Origin: Blastomyces gilchristii SLH14081
Taxonomy: Eukaryota; Ascomycota; Eurotiomycetes; Onygenales; Ajellomycetaceae
Length of the DNA stretch: 42,999 bases
Direction of reading: 5' to 3'
Assembly (NCBI RefSeq): GCF_000003855.2
Contig: NW_003101649.1
Location: 430,615-473,613 of the forward strand
Positions 25,062 through 34,527 of the stretch are shown here, piece by piece. A program made the translations under genes and the position numbers. The stretch's first letter is position 1, and each line of letters opens with the position of its first letter. A model generated the notes under the pieces. The model ran no database searches and was not told the DNA's origin. It saw nothing but the letters and a program-made list of their open reading frames with translations.

Positions 25062-25085
25062 AATAATAATAATAATAATAATAAT
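25062..25085 (+). repeat. (AAT)n tail of LINE B
   Basis: Eight AAT units ending the LINE and directly followed by GC-balanced sequence (CAACCCTGACGTCA). It marks the left border of the gene island. The same tail type ends the SINE (15,329-15,348) and LINE D (34,678-34,729, as ATT). Confidence 0.85.
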
Positions 25086-25126
25086 CAACCCTGACGTCAT
25101 TTGCCCTCCCTTCCTTAGCCTAGCCG

Positions 25127-25780
25127 TCACCACTCGCTCAACGGCAAAATTGAGGTTTGGCGACGAGTTAGCTGAAGCCCGTTATCAAGGAGTCGCGCTA
25201 GCCAGGGAATTGTATTTCCCACTTCCCCCCCGCCTGACGTCAACTTCTTGAGGAAATCATGGATATTTCTCCCCACTCCAAGAGCCATGCCGGATTTCCC
25301 TTTGCTGGCGCTGTCCATTTGGGTAGAATACAAATGTAGAGGAAATCCTGCATATGAGTGCAAAACCATTTGTAAATTGATATACTCATCCATTTTTCTA
25401 TCATTGAGATTTGGCGAGGCTTCACCTAGATCCAGTTCGATATTTTGAATTGGAATTATATTCTCGCGGGTTGTCAGTACCAAACCGGGGATCAAGTTAC
25501 AATGGTACGCTCCCGCGCTGTTCCCAAAGTTTGCTTCAACTTTAACTCCAGTTAACTGGACTCTATCCCTTAATCATCGATACCTCATGTCTGGAAAAGT
25601 GCTGATAGCATCATTCAGAAACTCCCCATCGAAGTATCCACCACTATCCTGAAAGCCCGACAAAATGGAGCCGCCAGCGAGGGGGCAGGCGACTGCCTTT
25701 CGGGAGGCGAAATAGCTGGCATCGTCCTGGGTTCTATTTTGGGATCGTTTCTTCTGTGGTGGTTGATTTGGACCGAGCAA
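25127..25780 (-). pseudogene. Hypothetical protein frame with one in-frame TGA
   Basis: The minus strand holds one reading frame from at least 25,780 down to a TGA or TAG-type end at 25,127, about 217 codons, broken only by a TGA at 25,574-25,576. The downstream 148 codons have protein-like composition, with words GVKVEANFGNSAGAYHC and IELDLGEASPNLNDRKMDEY. No start codon was found for that part alone (the open frame begins at a TTG), and I recognise no domain. The TGA sits next to Arg codons (YR, stop, LRDR), so a CGA-to-TGA mutation would explain it; an intron is the alternative. It overlaps the plus-strand exon at 25,619-25,948, so at least one of the two calls must be revised. Confidence 0.4.
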
Positions 25781-25948
25781 TCAGGGGACACAAACACCTA
25801 TTCCTATCGCTCAACCAGATACGAACGCCCGGTCAGACGAGAATCCATTTCCCCGTACACCTACAGGGAGAACCCTGTCTCGAGAAGCCGTCGCTACCGC
25901 CGAAGATCTATAGAAAGGCCTACAAAAGTTTATATTAATGGTAACTGA
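25619..25948 (+). CDS. Terminal exon of a single-pass membrane protein, hypothetical
   Basis: A plus-strand frame open from a likely 3' splice site to TGA at 25,946-25,948. The splice acceptor CAG at 25,616-25,618 is preceded by a branch-like CTGAT 12 bases upstream; the donor and first exon are not fixed. The 109 residues contain a short extracellular-like part, then one hydrophobic segment (GEIAGIVLGSILGSFLLWWL), then a tail rich in Arg, Ser and Tyr with several RSRR-type words and the ending KVYINGN. This plan (Gly-rich membrane helix, basic disordered tail) is common among uncharacterised ascomycete membrane proteins. No function can be assigned. The overlap with the minus-strand frame is unresolved. 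Confidence 0.5.
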   Translation, partial: KLPIEVSTTILKARQNGAASEGAGDCLSGGEIAGIVLGSILGSFLLWWLIWTEQSGDTNTYSYRSTRYERPVRRESISPYTYRENPVSRSRRYRRRSIERPTKVYINGN

Positions 25949-26830
25949 AATAGAAAGATGTCCCGGGTCCATCCATGGACTGCGTGATAGGAATCGGCGT
26001 CATGCTTCAGTTCCAATGCCTCGAAATGTTCGTCATGTACCTTTCTGTTGGATCTCAAAATTAGAAAGCAAATGAAATCAAAAAGGGAGGAAAACAGAGA
26101 AGAAAAATATATGTTCAGAAATGTTTTATTTCATTTTGTGGCTACATATTTCATGTCACGTATGTAAGCCTAAGAGGTTTTACTCTGTTTCTCACATTCA
26201 TGCCGCTTTTCATAGGTTACTGTTTTAGACATTTTATGTCTCTTGTTTTATATCCACTTTACTTTAAGTAAGAAATTTGTTTTCCGCTATTTTTCCTTCA
26301 GCACTCCTTTTTTACTAATAGTCACGGGTGTGCTTGTAAAGGCTGCTCTAGTGTATATGCTTACAATGAATTTATGATCTCCTGAGAGTGTAACACATTT
26401 CAATTGTGATTCTCTACGTCATTCCTTATCAATTTTGAGCGGTTGTTAAGTAACCAGTAAGTTAGTGGTTTGCGCTGTTCGAGCTAATAGAATGAGCCAT
26501 CCAGGTTTTCGTTGGCGTATCTTCCTTTACGAATCAAGGGTCGTAAGAAAAAATAAAAATGTAAATCAAATTATAAAACATGTCTTACCATCTATCTGAT
26601 TGACTGAGTTTGAGATTATCCGAATATTCACCCCTTCGATTGTGGACCATAGAAAAACAAGCGCGGAGCCTCCTAGATATTCCGATCTTCCAACAATTTT
26701 CCTATGGTACTTCATTTCACAATTTCCAAAAACCGTCCAAGAAAAATTTTCTCCTACCATTCAATTAGTGAGAGGAAATCAGGTCAAGCCAATTAATCAT
26801 GCTGCTTACCGCTGATTTCGGGAGAACTGA
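25949..26830. other. Intergenic, no gene recognised
   Basis: GC-balanced to mildly AT-rich host DNA. Short frames on both strands (26,566-26,760 minus and 26,600-26,815 plus, each under 75 codons, overlapping each other) show no domain or consistent coding character. It should contain the 3' ends of the gene on its left and of the knottin-like gene on its right. Confidence 0.5.
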
Positions 26831-27049
26831 TTATGAAGCAGGAGAAGATAGTTCGCAGACCTGAGCAAACAAATCGCAAAAACAGCCCGATTGACAGTCA
26901 ATATCCGTGATGCACATTTTCTGCACACACATACTCTTTCGAGAAACGGGATGCATGTGTCGATGGCGACCTAATCCCCAGCGAGTTGGGAAGGCGATGG
27001 TTGGCACGCTACTAAGAAACAGAGCAACGATGATCCACAGAAGCTTCAT
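26831..27049 (-). CDS. Small secreted cysteine-knot (knottin-like) protein, effector candidate
   Basis: 72 residues, no intron. The start is the ATG at 27,049, where a strong signal peptide begins (MKLLWIIVALFLSSVPTIA, predicted cut after Ala19); the frame is open upstream but that part lacks a signal and is probably 5' UTR. The mature part is about 53 residues: a basic, His/Arg-rich arm (20-39), then six cysteines at 41, 46, 52, 56, 58 and 65. The spacing C-x4-C-x5-C-x3-C-x1-C-x6-C fits an inhibitor cystine knot; the x5-x3-x1 core is that of squash-type protease inhibitors, and the spacing is close to the fungal avirulence protein Avr9 (x3-x5-x3-x2-x6). It probably acts outside the cell. Protease inhibition or a role in plant infection is inference. 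Its position in a small island between decayed transposons is typical of effector genes. Confidence 0.65.
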   Translation of the reverse strand: MKLLWIIVALFLSSVPTIAFPTRWGLGRHRHMHPVSRKSMCVQKMCITDIDCQSGCFCDLFAQVCELSSPAS

Positions 27050-27275
27050 TTTCGAGGCCGAATCGAAGAAGTAGTGATGAATTATTGTATACTTCGTATT
27101 TGTAGCTGGTTTCAAATCAGTGCTAACATTCATTGCTAACCCTTTCATCGGGACTTTAATGTAACACTCACTCAGATAACTTCTTGACAACAGGGGTAGA
27201 GAGTAGTAGTTTATAAAACCCCTATTCTGTTGATTGAGATCGTGATCGAGACTCAACCAACTCGCTCATGGAGAT

Positions 27276-27284
27276 CTTTATATA
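27276..27284 (-). promoter_or_regulatory. TATA box candidate for the knottin-like gene
   Basis: Read on the minus strand this is TATATAAAG, 227 bases upstream of the ATG at 27,049. It would imply a 5' UTR of about 190 bases, in line with the long open but signal-less stretch before the start codon. Confidence 0.4.
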
Positions 27285-27902
27285 CATGTATTTCCTATCC
27301 AAATTGTATAACAAAATGACCGTTTACCCTTTGGAAGACGAATGCAGAGAATGTACCGCAACGATAACAAGCAATGTAGAATGGGGGTAGTATTGATCGT
27401 TATCGTTTCTTTCCTCCTTCAATTGTTGTCCCATGTTTGGTAGATTCAATGACACGAATTCCTGCCAGCACCCTAGGAAACGAAGATGCAAATGGTGGAA
27501 TTAATTTGATACCATCGGAAACATTGATAAAGCGAAGCCCAGTCTAGGAATTCTGATTCGAAACCGTGTAGGTAGAACACGATAATTTGCATATATCATC
27601 GGGAACGGGAAGAGAAGAGCAAAGAATATAATTCAGACATTGTAAGAAATGGTTATTTGCTTAGTTATTTGTTTCCTGAACAATGGAGAACAATATCAAG
27701 GCGGTAGCAGGAATATGCATGTCGCTGTATGGCCGATATCACCCGGAGGTTGAGATACCTCGCGACACTCCTAGCCATCAATGAGCAATGTCTTCTTAAA
27801 ATAACAACATGAAACTGATCTCCAGAGGAAGTATACGTTCTCGTAAGTTACACATGTAGGACATGGTTTGTGCAGTTCTCATGCAAGTGGAACTCATAAA
27901 GA
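27285..27902. other. Intergenic, no gene recognised
   Basis: GC-balanced host DNA between the knottin-like gene and the next candidate. Only frames of about 35 codons occur (for example from the ATG at 27,650), which is expected by chance. Confidence 0.5.
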
Positions 27903-28242
27903 TTATTCAGATAGATAAGATACTGTTATGGTCAAACAGAAAGATTTAACTTGGGAATGGAAGAGCTCAAGGTGATTCGGCAGATCGCATGCGGTACCCT
28001 GGCTCATGGCATGTCTCTTGAAGCATGCTCCGAGCCAAGGTATAAGTTGGATTTGACACCAACATTTCAACAGATATGTAGATCTCATGGAAAGACGGAA
28101 CCAGGAAAGCCTGGATATCTTGATGGCAAAAACAACAAATAAACGCAACCAAACATGCTCTTAATGCCGGGTTGTAGTTAGCTACTGGCATTTTAAAGTT
28201 AGCATTGCATGAAGGGAGCACGCCGCCGCCACTTACCTTCAT
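27903..28242 (-). CDS. Tentative spliced small protein gene
   Basis: On the minus strand the ATG at 28,240-28,242 is followed by one Lys codon and then an ideal 5' splice site (GTAAGT from 28,236). A branch-type TGCTAAC follows about 30 bases on, with AG acceptors at 28,185 and a few more just beyond. Using the AG closest to the branch gives an immediate stop, but a slightly later AG joins the start to a frame that stays open to 27,903 (about 80 residues, hydrophobic first third, several Cys). This is a splice-site argument, with no homology behind it. The competing plus-strand frame (27,951-28,142) starts with TTG and is not supported. Confidence 0.25.
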
Positions 28243-28485
28243 TTTGCCCTAATAACTTAATATGCTCATGTTAGTGTGAGTATGTTTTAGATGGGTGAGT
28301 CCAAAGTGGCAAATCTGCCAGGATTGTCGCATCCACATCTTATGTATGTATCACTCACTCATTGTCGCCCACATCTTTGAGAATCTTAAGCACCACGTAC
28401 TTGAATATTCATATGGAGATGTTCAGTTTCGAGCTTAGACACAAAAACTACGTAACTATCAACACAGTATCAGTGGGTATTCAAC

Positions 28486-29490
28486 ATGAAAGTCGCAGTA
28501 TTCAGCTTTCAAGAGTATGAAAGGACCGCCCTTGAGCGGTTCAACCAAAGGTTTCAATATGAGTTGGTCTACTTCTCGGCGCCCCTTTCAACCGAGACTG
28601 TTTCGCTAGCAGCTGGCAGCGTTGCCGTCTCCACGTTTGTCAGTGACCATGTTGATGCTGAAGTGTTGGAAGTATTGGCAGATGCAGGAATCAAACTGGT
28701 CGCTCTGCGCTGTGCTGGCCACGATAGCGTGGATTTACAGGCGGCATCAGAAAACCACATTACTGTCATGCGAGTCCCAGCCTACTCATCCTACGCGATT
28801 GCGGAATACACCATTGGCATACTCTTGACTCTCAATCGCAATATCCACAAGGCTTCAACCCGTGTGCGGACTGGCAATTTTGATCTGAACGGCCTTGTTG
28901 GAAGTAATATATACGGGAAAACAGTGGGCATAATCGGCACGGGGCGTATCGGGGCCGCGGTAGCCACAACATTGAAACTTGGATTCGGTTGCCGTGTCAT
29001 TGCAAATGATCTCGATGCACATCTTGAACTGGAAAAGATCGGAGTGGACTATGTGGACCAGGACACGCTTTTTCGTTCATCCGACTTCATTTGCCTCCAT
29101 TGCCCCCTGACCAAGCAAACGAGGCATATCATAAACCCAGAGAGTCTGCAACTGATGAAACCGGAGGTCATCTTAGTCAATACAAGCAGAGGAGGCTTAA
29201 TAGATACGCCAGCGCTCCTCGATTCACTCGAAAATGGCCGAATTCGCGGCTGCGCACTGGACGTGTACGAGAGGGAAAATAGCCTGCTCTTCCAGAAATC
29301 CTCAATGGAAGAGATCGATGATCCGACCCTCAAGCGACTGGTTAGCCTACCAAATGTGATTCTTACCGGGCACCAAGCCTTCTTAACGCAGGAAGCCATC
29401 GACGCTATAGCAGAGACTACGTTGAAGAATATACAAAATTTCTTAGCCGGGAAAGTCGATGTTAACAGAGCCGTTGAAAAATATAAGTGA
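28486..29490 (+). CDS. D-lactate dehydrogenase / D-2-hydroxyacid dehydrogenase (NAD-dependent)
   Basis: 334 residues, intronless. It should reduce pyruvate (or a related 2-oxo acid) to the D-2-hydroxy acid with NADH in the cytosol. The ATG at 28,486 has A at -3 and starts MKVAVFSFQEYE, the expected first strand of the catalytic domain. Seen: substrate-loop word LRCAGHD (74-80), VPAYS then AEYTIG and LNRNIH (97-121), nucleotide-binding GTGRIG (151-156) with Asp175 as likely ribose ligand, active-site Arg235 in NTSRGGLID, acidic residue in DVYERE (Glu262 or 264) and His296 in TGHQAFLT. All three catalytic positions are present and the length is normal. The protein resembles bacterial fermentative LdhA-type enzymes over its whole length; fungal members exist, and a bacterial origin by transfer is possible but not shown. 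It is intact, unlike the flanking repeats. Confidence 0.92.
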   Translation: MKVAVFSFQEYERTALERFNQRFQYELVYFSAPLSTETVSLAAGSVAVSTFVSDHVDAEVLEVLADAGIKLVALRCAGHDSVDLQAASENHITVMRVPAYSSYAIAEYTIGILLTLNRNIHKASTRVRTGNFDLNGLVGSNIYGKTVGIIGTGRIGAAVATTLKLGFGCRVIANDLDAHLELEKIGVDYVDQDTLFRSSDFICLHCPLTKQTRHIINPESLQLMKPEVILVNTSRGGLIDTPALLDSLENGRIRGCALDVYERENSLLFQKSSMEEIDDPTLKRLVSLPNVILTGHQAFLTQEAIDAIAETTLKNIQNFLAGKVDVNRAVEKYK

Positions 29491-29951
29491 GGATTACAGA
29501 AACAAAAGCCGCGTATCGAGAATTAAGCCATCCCATCCATTATGAAAGGGGTTATTAAACTTACTTGGTTTCCCCTTGGTTCTCGAAGAATAGCAGAGCA
29601 CCCCGACTGGGAGACGGACCGTTCCTTGCATCACGGGACTCAGGTGCTCAGCCACATACCAGACTAGCAAATTAATAGAATCACTGAGAAACGCCGGTTT
29701 TCTCTCATTGTGCGACTTTCTGGCTGAGCGTCTCTCGCCTGAAGGTGGAATTTTAGGGTTTAGTTACAGTCTATATGCAGTGCTTCTAATCGTCTAGGCA
29801 TGGCGCATTCTACCCTAATACCGGCCTAATTCCGCTCTTGTGGTTCTGGTCTGTAGTGCCTACGTTTGGTCTTCGAGCGTCCGTCAGTCAGCTGGATGGC
29901 AAGCGGAGACAGACGGAGAACCGAGGGCGGGATGGCCAGAGCTCGATGGAA
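29491..29951. other. Intergenic downstream of the dehydrogenase
   Basis: GC-balanced host DNA up to the assembly gap. No coding frame of note and no terminator or polyadenylation signal I would defend. The frames running into the N run are artefacts. Confidence 0.5.
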
Positions 29952-30401
29952 NNNNNNNNNNNNNNNNNNNNNNNNNNNNNNNNNNNNNNNNNNNNNNNNN
30001 NNNNNNNNNNNNNNNNNNNNNNNNNNNNNNNNNNNNNNNNNNNNNNNNNNNNNNNNNNNNNNNNNNNNNNNNNNNNNNNNNNNNNNNNNNNNNNNNNNNN
30101 NNNNNNNNNNNNNNNNNNNNNNNNNNNNNNNNNNNNNNNNNNNNNNNNNNNNNNNNNNNNNNNNNNNNNNNNNNNNNNNNNNNNNNNNNNNNNNNNNNNN
30201 NNNNNNNNNNNNNNNNNNNNNNNNNNNNNNNNNNNNNNNNNNNNNNNNNNNNNNNNNNNNNNNNNNNNNNNNNNNNNNNNNNNNNNNNNNNNNNNNNNNN
30301 NNNNNNNNNNNNNNNNNNNNNNNNNNNNNNNNNNNNNNNNNNNNNNNNNNNNNNNNNNNNNNNNNNNNNNNNNNNNNNNNNNNNNNNNNNNNNNNNNNNN
30401 N
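29952..30401. other. Assembly gap (450 N)
   Basis: Exactly 450 N. The true content and length are unknown; the flanks are GC-balanced, single-copy-looking DNA. Confidence 0.99.
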
Positions 30402-31261
30402 CTTGAGGGATGAGTCGATAGATTCAACCCTGGATTCTCGAGCTGGACCTGGGCCGAATGGAAGTGCTCCTCAGTTTGATTTGCCATCCGCAATCGGGCA
30501 CAGGGTCAAGTTGATTATGGCTGCGGGGGCATAACGACGATTTAGTTTTCCCATATATATAATGTCCCATTCCTATCTAGAGTATATGGCGAGTTAGAGA
30601 CGCTTGTCTTTCTTAGAATGTGCCTTTGGTTTAAACCTGGAGAAGGCGAAGAACAAAGCGGCAAAGACTTAGTTGCAGATGATAGAAAAGATACAATTAC
30701 CTAGTTATGAAACTATCAGATACATTATGAGAGAAGATAGCTGGAGGAAATGATACATGTAACATTTGTCTATTTGTGTTCCTGCACCCGAGATAAACAA
30801 GTATTTACATACCTAGCCTACCTAGGTAAATAAGAAAAGAATCATCTCAGAAACACGACAGGATACTGTCTTCCATCGTATCCTCTATTTTGTAGTAATA
30901 GCTAATGTTTCATGGTTTGTTGTTTGCTGTGCTTTGCTCGCTTCTCCTCGCCCCCCTCCACGCCCGCTGCCTGTCCATCGTCGTCTCCCTAACCGATTAT
31001 TTACTTAACCATCATCCTTCACTCAATCTCCCCCCTTTTCCACGCCACACATCTGGAACTACCTCTCTTCTGCCTGTAGATGGGATAGGTAGAGATATTT
31101 AAATCAACACACACACACACACACACTCACTCACACAGAGAGAGAGAGAGAGAGACAGGGGGAGAGAGAGAGAGAGAGAGCGATGCCTGCCCCTCTTCTT
31201 CTGTTGACATGGGCTCTGTAGCTGTCAGTATCGCGCCGTCGGATCATCTTGCGCATCGCCC
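30402..31261 (+). promoter_or_regulatory. Upstream region of the cyclin gene, CT-rich, with microsatellites
   Basis: Holds a pyrimidine-rich stretch (30,930-31,050), a feature of many filamentous fungal promoters, and compound (AC)n and (AG)n repeats at 31,107-31,181. The last in-frame stop before the cyclin frame is TGA near 31,262. A 65-codon frame with a hydrophobic start (30,905-31,102) lies inside the CT-rich stretch and is likely fortuitous. The transcription start is not visible. Confidence 0.4.
31107..31181. repeat. (AC)n-(AG)n microsatellite
   Basis: About ten AC units, a short mixed link, then two runs of AG units separated by ACAGGGGG. Located about 530 bases upstream of the first in-frame ATG of the cyclin gene; such tracts vary between strains. 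Confidence 0.9.
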
Positions 31262-31708
31262 TGACACCATGCTCAGCGCTTCAGTTGGCCAATCCGTATC
31301 TGTGACTGTGACTGTCCTGCGCCTGAGCCTAGCTGCCGACATCCACAGTCAACTCCTCCTCAGAATCGGAATCAGAATCAGCATCGTCATCCTCGTCCGC
31401 ATCCACATCCACATCCCGCAAATCCCAGCAATACTGGCCAGCTAGGTTCCACCACTCTCAGCTCCACCACCTCCATTGCGTCAACCTCGCAGTCACCCAC
31501 GCCCTCGTCCTCGTCCTTTTCTCCTCCTTCGTCGACCGTTGCTCCTCCTGCTCCTCCCACTAACCCTATTCCTCATCCTATCTCCTTCTCGTCATCCTCC
31601 CGGTCTTCCCACTCTGCCGACGCCACCGTGAATCCTGCGCCCGTACACTCTTTGCAGAATGCCCCTTCACCTCCTCAGCCACCAGGGCCTCCTATCTCAG
31701 CTGCGTCG

Positions 31709-33116
31709 ATGACATCGCTTCCCAATCCTCACCGCTTCCCCGATCGCCATCGGTCTGCCTACCGTCAGCATTCTCCGCAGCATAACCAAGGCTTTGATCA
31801 CGCCGGCATTCCCTTATCCAATACACGCTGTGGCCTTGACAGCGATAATCCCTCCTCCCACTCGTCCCCTCGATTACAGCCCACTTACCGTTCATCTCTC
31901 TCCCTGGGGGGCTCTGAAGCAACCTCCCCGAGTCGCATCCAGGTCCATGATCTTTCCCATATTCGCAGCTTTGCCAATGAAGAAGTCCTCGCCTCCTCCA
32001 GACGCCTTCAGACCCAGGGCAGCAACGGTCGTTCTCAACAAGATGTGGGCCGCCAGTACGAGATTAGCTCCATGCCAGTCACAGATATCATTGAGATGGT
32101 CGCCGGCCTGTTGACCAAGATAACCACCACCAATGACCAGCAGCACGAGCATATACATCGCAACATCCCGCCAACCGATGGCGCAGGTGGCATCAGTGCT
32201 CAAACCACCAGTGTGCTCGCTTTCCATGGGAAAAATGTCCCAAGCATTACTATCCTGAGCTACCTAAGTCGCATACACAAGTACTGTCCAACCACTTACG
32301 AAGTCTTCCTTAGCTTGCTCGTTTACTTCGACCGCATGACTGAGATGGTAAATAAAGCCTTTATCCAGAGCCTGCAGCAAAGGTCGGATCAGCATAGCAG
32401 CAGCCTGGCCCCACATTCTTCGCCCTCCACGTCCATCCCGTCTGGGGTTACTCCCAATCGCCCCTCTACCCGTGGCTCTATCGCAACACCGCCTTCTTCC
32501 GTCCAAATGCGGGCGCGAGACAACGACCCGTCATCCCCGTCACCGCCTTCCACTATATATCAGGAGTTTATCCCACCCTCGTCGAGCACTACCCCTGCCG
32601 CATACGAAGATGCGTACAGTCTCTCTCATTACTTTGTTGTCGATAGTTTCAACATCCACCGTCTAGTCATTGCCGGTGTGACCTGCGCAAGCAAATTTTT
32701 TTCTGATGTTTTCTACACCAATTCTAGATATGCCAAGGTAGATATATAGGCTCTCCCCCTTTTGTTTTCTCAATGTAGCTAAAGTGTACTAATTTACCTA
32801 GGTTGGCGGCCTTCCTCTCCTCGAGCTCAACCATCTCGAACTTCAATTCCTCCTTTTAAATGATTTTCGTCTTGCCATTCCTGTTGAAGAGCTGGAAGCT
32901 TATGGTACCATGCTTGTTGAATTCTACGCAAGAGAAGTGGTTGCGCAGCAACAGCAGCAACTGCCCCAGCAGCCGCAGAATCCCGGCGATGGCCAAGACC
33001 ACCCCTTCAGCACTACAGGCCACCGAGCAAAGGACGGTGCTTATATGGAACAGCGCCCTAGCCAAAGGGAGGGTATCATTCAAGCAAACGTTTCACAAAC
33101 TCCGACCCCTCCATAG
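31709..33116 (+). CDS. PHO80-like cyclin (Pho80/PCL family), one intron
   Basis: Two exons, 31,709-32,737 and 32,802-33,116, joined in phase 0, about 447 residues. The intron of 64 nt has GTAGAT at the donor, TACTAAT near the 3' end and CCTAG as acceptor. The cyclin box follows a long Ser/Pro-rich region: PVTDIIEMVAGLL, FHGKNVPSITILSYLSRIHKYCPT, FNIHRLVIAGVTCASKFF, NSRYAK, then VGGLPLLELNHLELQFLLL after the intron, with VEELEAYG closing it. These are hallmarks of cyclins that partner Pho85-type kinases in phosphate and nutrient signalling. A Ser/Pro-rich insert (about residues 225-290) splits the box, as in many filamentous fungal members. The tail is Gln-rich. Start uncertain: the frame is open from 31,265 but has no ATG before 31,709, so an upstream exon is likely. 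Confidence 0.85.
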
Positions 33117-34022
33117 GGTCTTTATTGCCATTGAATTTTCTCTTCTTTTTTATTTTTTCTGATGAGATTACAGCGCGGTGGAAGCAGTAGCAAAGGAAGT
33201 CGAAATACCTGACGGGGACACGGAAATATAGATATCTTTTATTCTTTCCTCTTTTCTTTCGAGTGCCAGGTGATTGATTCAATTCCGGCCCAAGATACCA
33301 TGAGAGTAGTTCATTGTTACTTAATTTTTCCGCCCTTTTCGTCTTGTTATTTCCTGAACCTGATTTTGCATGTTGCGGCTGTGCTACTTTTCCCATTTAT
33401 CACTGCAATACTTTATACTTATTTTGTTTGATGACGTTGTGGTTTGTTCGTCTGATGTCAATGTCGCTTGAGATTTTGTCCCGAAGTTGGATCGTATTCC
33501 TCTAATTTGCGTTTATTTTTAATTTTTACGAACGACTTCATTATTGGTGTTCATGTACGATATTCCTCTATCCTTCATTCTGTCATTTCTGTCCCTCTAC
33601 TTGCGCCTCTCTTACACCATGATGGATATGATTAATGGGAGGGCAATGAAGCGGGACGCAAAGCTACATTTTCTTGTTCAACATCGCCCGTCTCGGCTGA
33701 AGCAGGAGGTTCGCCCCCGACCCCTGTCCCACACCCCACATGGGCCGCCGCTGCAGCATACCTATGTGACCTATTCTATTCACACTTATGCACGTGGGCA
33801 TGCACACATACATCTCGCTCGCTGTTGGCTCAATTTTCCACTCCCAAAACCTCAATATTATTTAATGACTACCGCAGAAATAACTCACTTGCATCTGAAT
33901 ATTTTACCTGCCTCTTATCATACCGTGCCATACCTTACATATATATTTTGCATTTGCCTTGCTCTTTAACCCTGCACAACTTTAATTTTGCCCTGATAGC
34001 TATACAAACATACATGTATTTG
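33117..34022. other. 3' flank of the cyclin gene to the island border
   Basis: Host DNA with no supported gene. The 141-codon frame at 33,544-33,969 opens at TTG, has no domain and reads like chance. A CACGTGGG word at 33,791-33,798 matches the core of yeast Pho4 sites, but it lies downstream of the cyclin and could be coincidence. The stretch ends at the MITE target duplication (34,015-34,022). Confidence 0.45.
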
Positions 34023-34527
34023 TAGACTGGCCAGCGGGACTATGAATTTCACATGTAATCTCATTTGATCTGGTCCCATACATTTCTTGGCGTGAATCCC
34101 ACTGAGAGTAGTCATCAAAAAAACATGCAAAGTGACTATTAATCAGATCTCAAAATGAGATTATAACTTAGAAAAATTAAGAAAGTGATCTCATTTAATC
34201 TTATTTAGTGTTATTCTTAGCATAAAGTTACTATTTTTAGAGATTTTAAAGTGTTTTTAGACTATTTTTAATTTTTTAAAAAGTAACAATATTTAGTAAT
34301 ACTTTAATAAGATTTAAAGTCATTTAAAGTAATAAAATGAATTTAAATTAAGAAGAAAAAATTATAATCTTATTTTAAAAATGTAAGAAAAGTAGATAGT
34401 AAGTGTTACTAAAATAGAATAAAACTACTATCTAATTTTAATTCTGTGTAATAAGATTAATTAAATTAATAATAAGACTATTAAATATTCTGATTCTGAT
34501 CTCAGATATAGTCACACAGTCAGTCTA
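34023..34527 (+). mobile_element. hAT-type MITE, copy 2 (505 bp), at the island border
   Basis: Starts TAGACTGGCC and ends GTCAGTCTA, flanked by 8-bp duplications TGTATTTG (34,015-34,022) and TATATTTG (34,528-34,535), differing by one G/A. Same family as 13,652-14,157 (inverted). Its first 85 bases match the left end of the long hAT copy, its last 35 or so the right end; the interior is unrelated to the long copy and non-coding. Host GC-balanced DNA lies left and AT-rich repeat DNA right. Confidence 0.85.

Larger units (their letters stand above)
15351..25085 (+). mobile_element. LINE (Tad1-like) copy B, 5'-truncated, split by a hAT element
   Basis: Plus-strand LINE in two parts: 15,351-17,182 (endonuclease and reverse transcriptase) and 22,980-25,085 (carboxy region and 3' UTR). 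Joining the parts matches copy A read on the minus strand across 7,660-7,700, where no insertion is present. It starts within the endonuclease region directly after the SINE tail, so ORF1 is absent. It ends in an (AAT)n tail at 25,062-25,085, the 3' end of this LINE family, and abuts the gene island. The interior is full of stops. Confidence 0.8.

Noticed and set aside
29838..30534. Long frames across the N run
   Set aside because: They exist only because N is read as open.
30905..31102. Small secreted protein with hydrophobic start
   Set aside because: It lies in the CT-rich upstream region of the cyclin gene, has no Cys pattern after the hydrophobic part, and shows no splice or promoter support.
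33791..33798. Pho4-type site regulating the cyclin
   Set aside because: A single CACGTGGG 675 bases downstream of the stop is expected by chance at this scale and lies on the wrong side of the gene.
33544..33969. 141-codon gene downstream of the cyclin
   Set aside because: Starts with TTG; no domain, odd composition, likely 3' flank.
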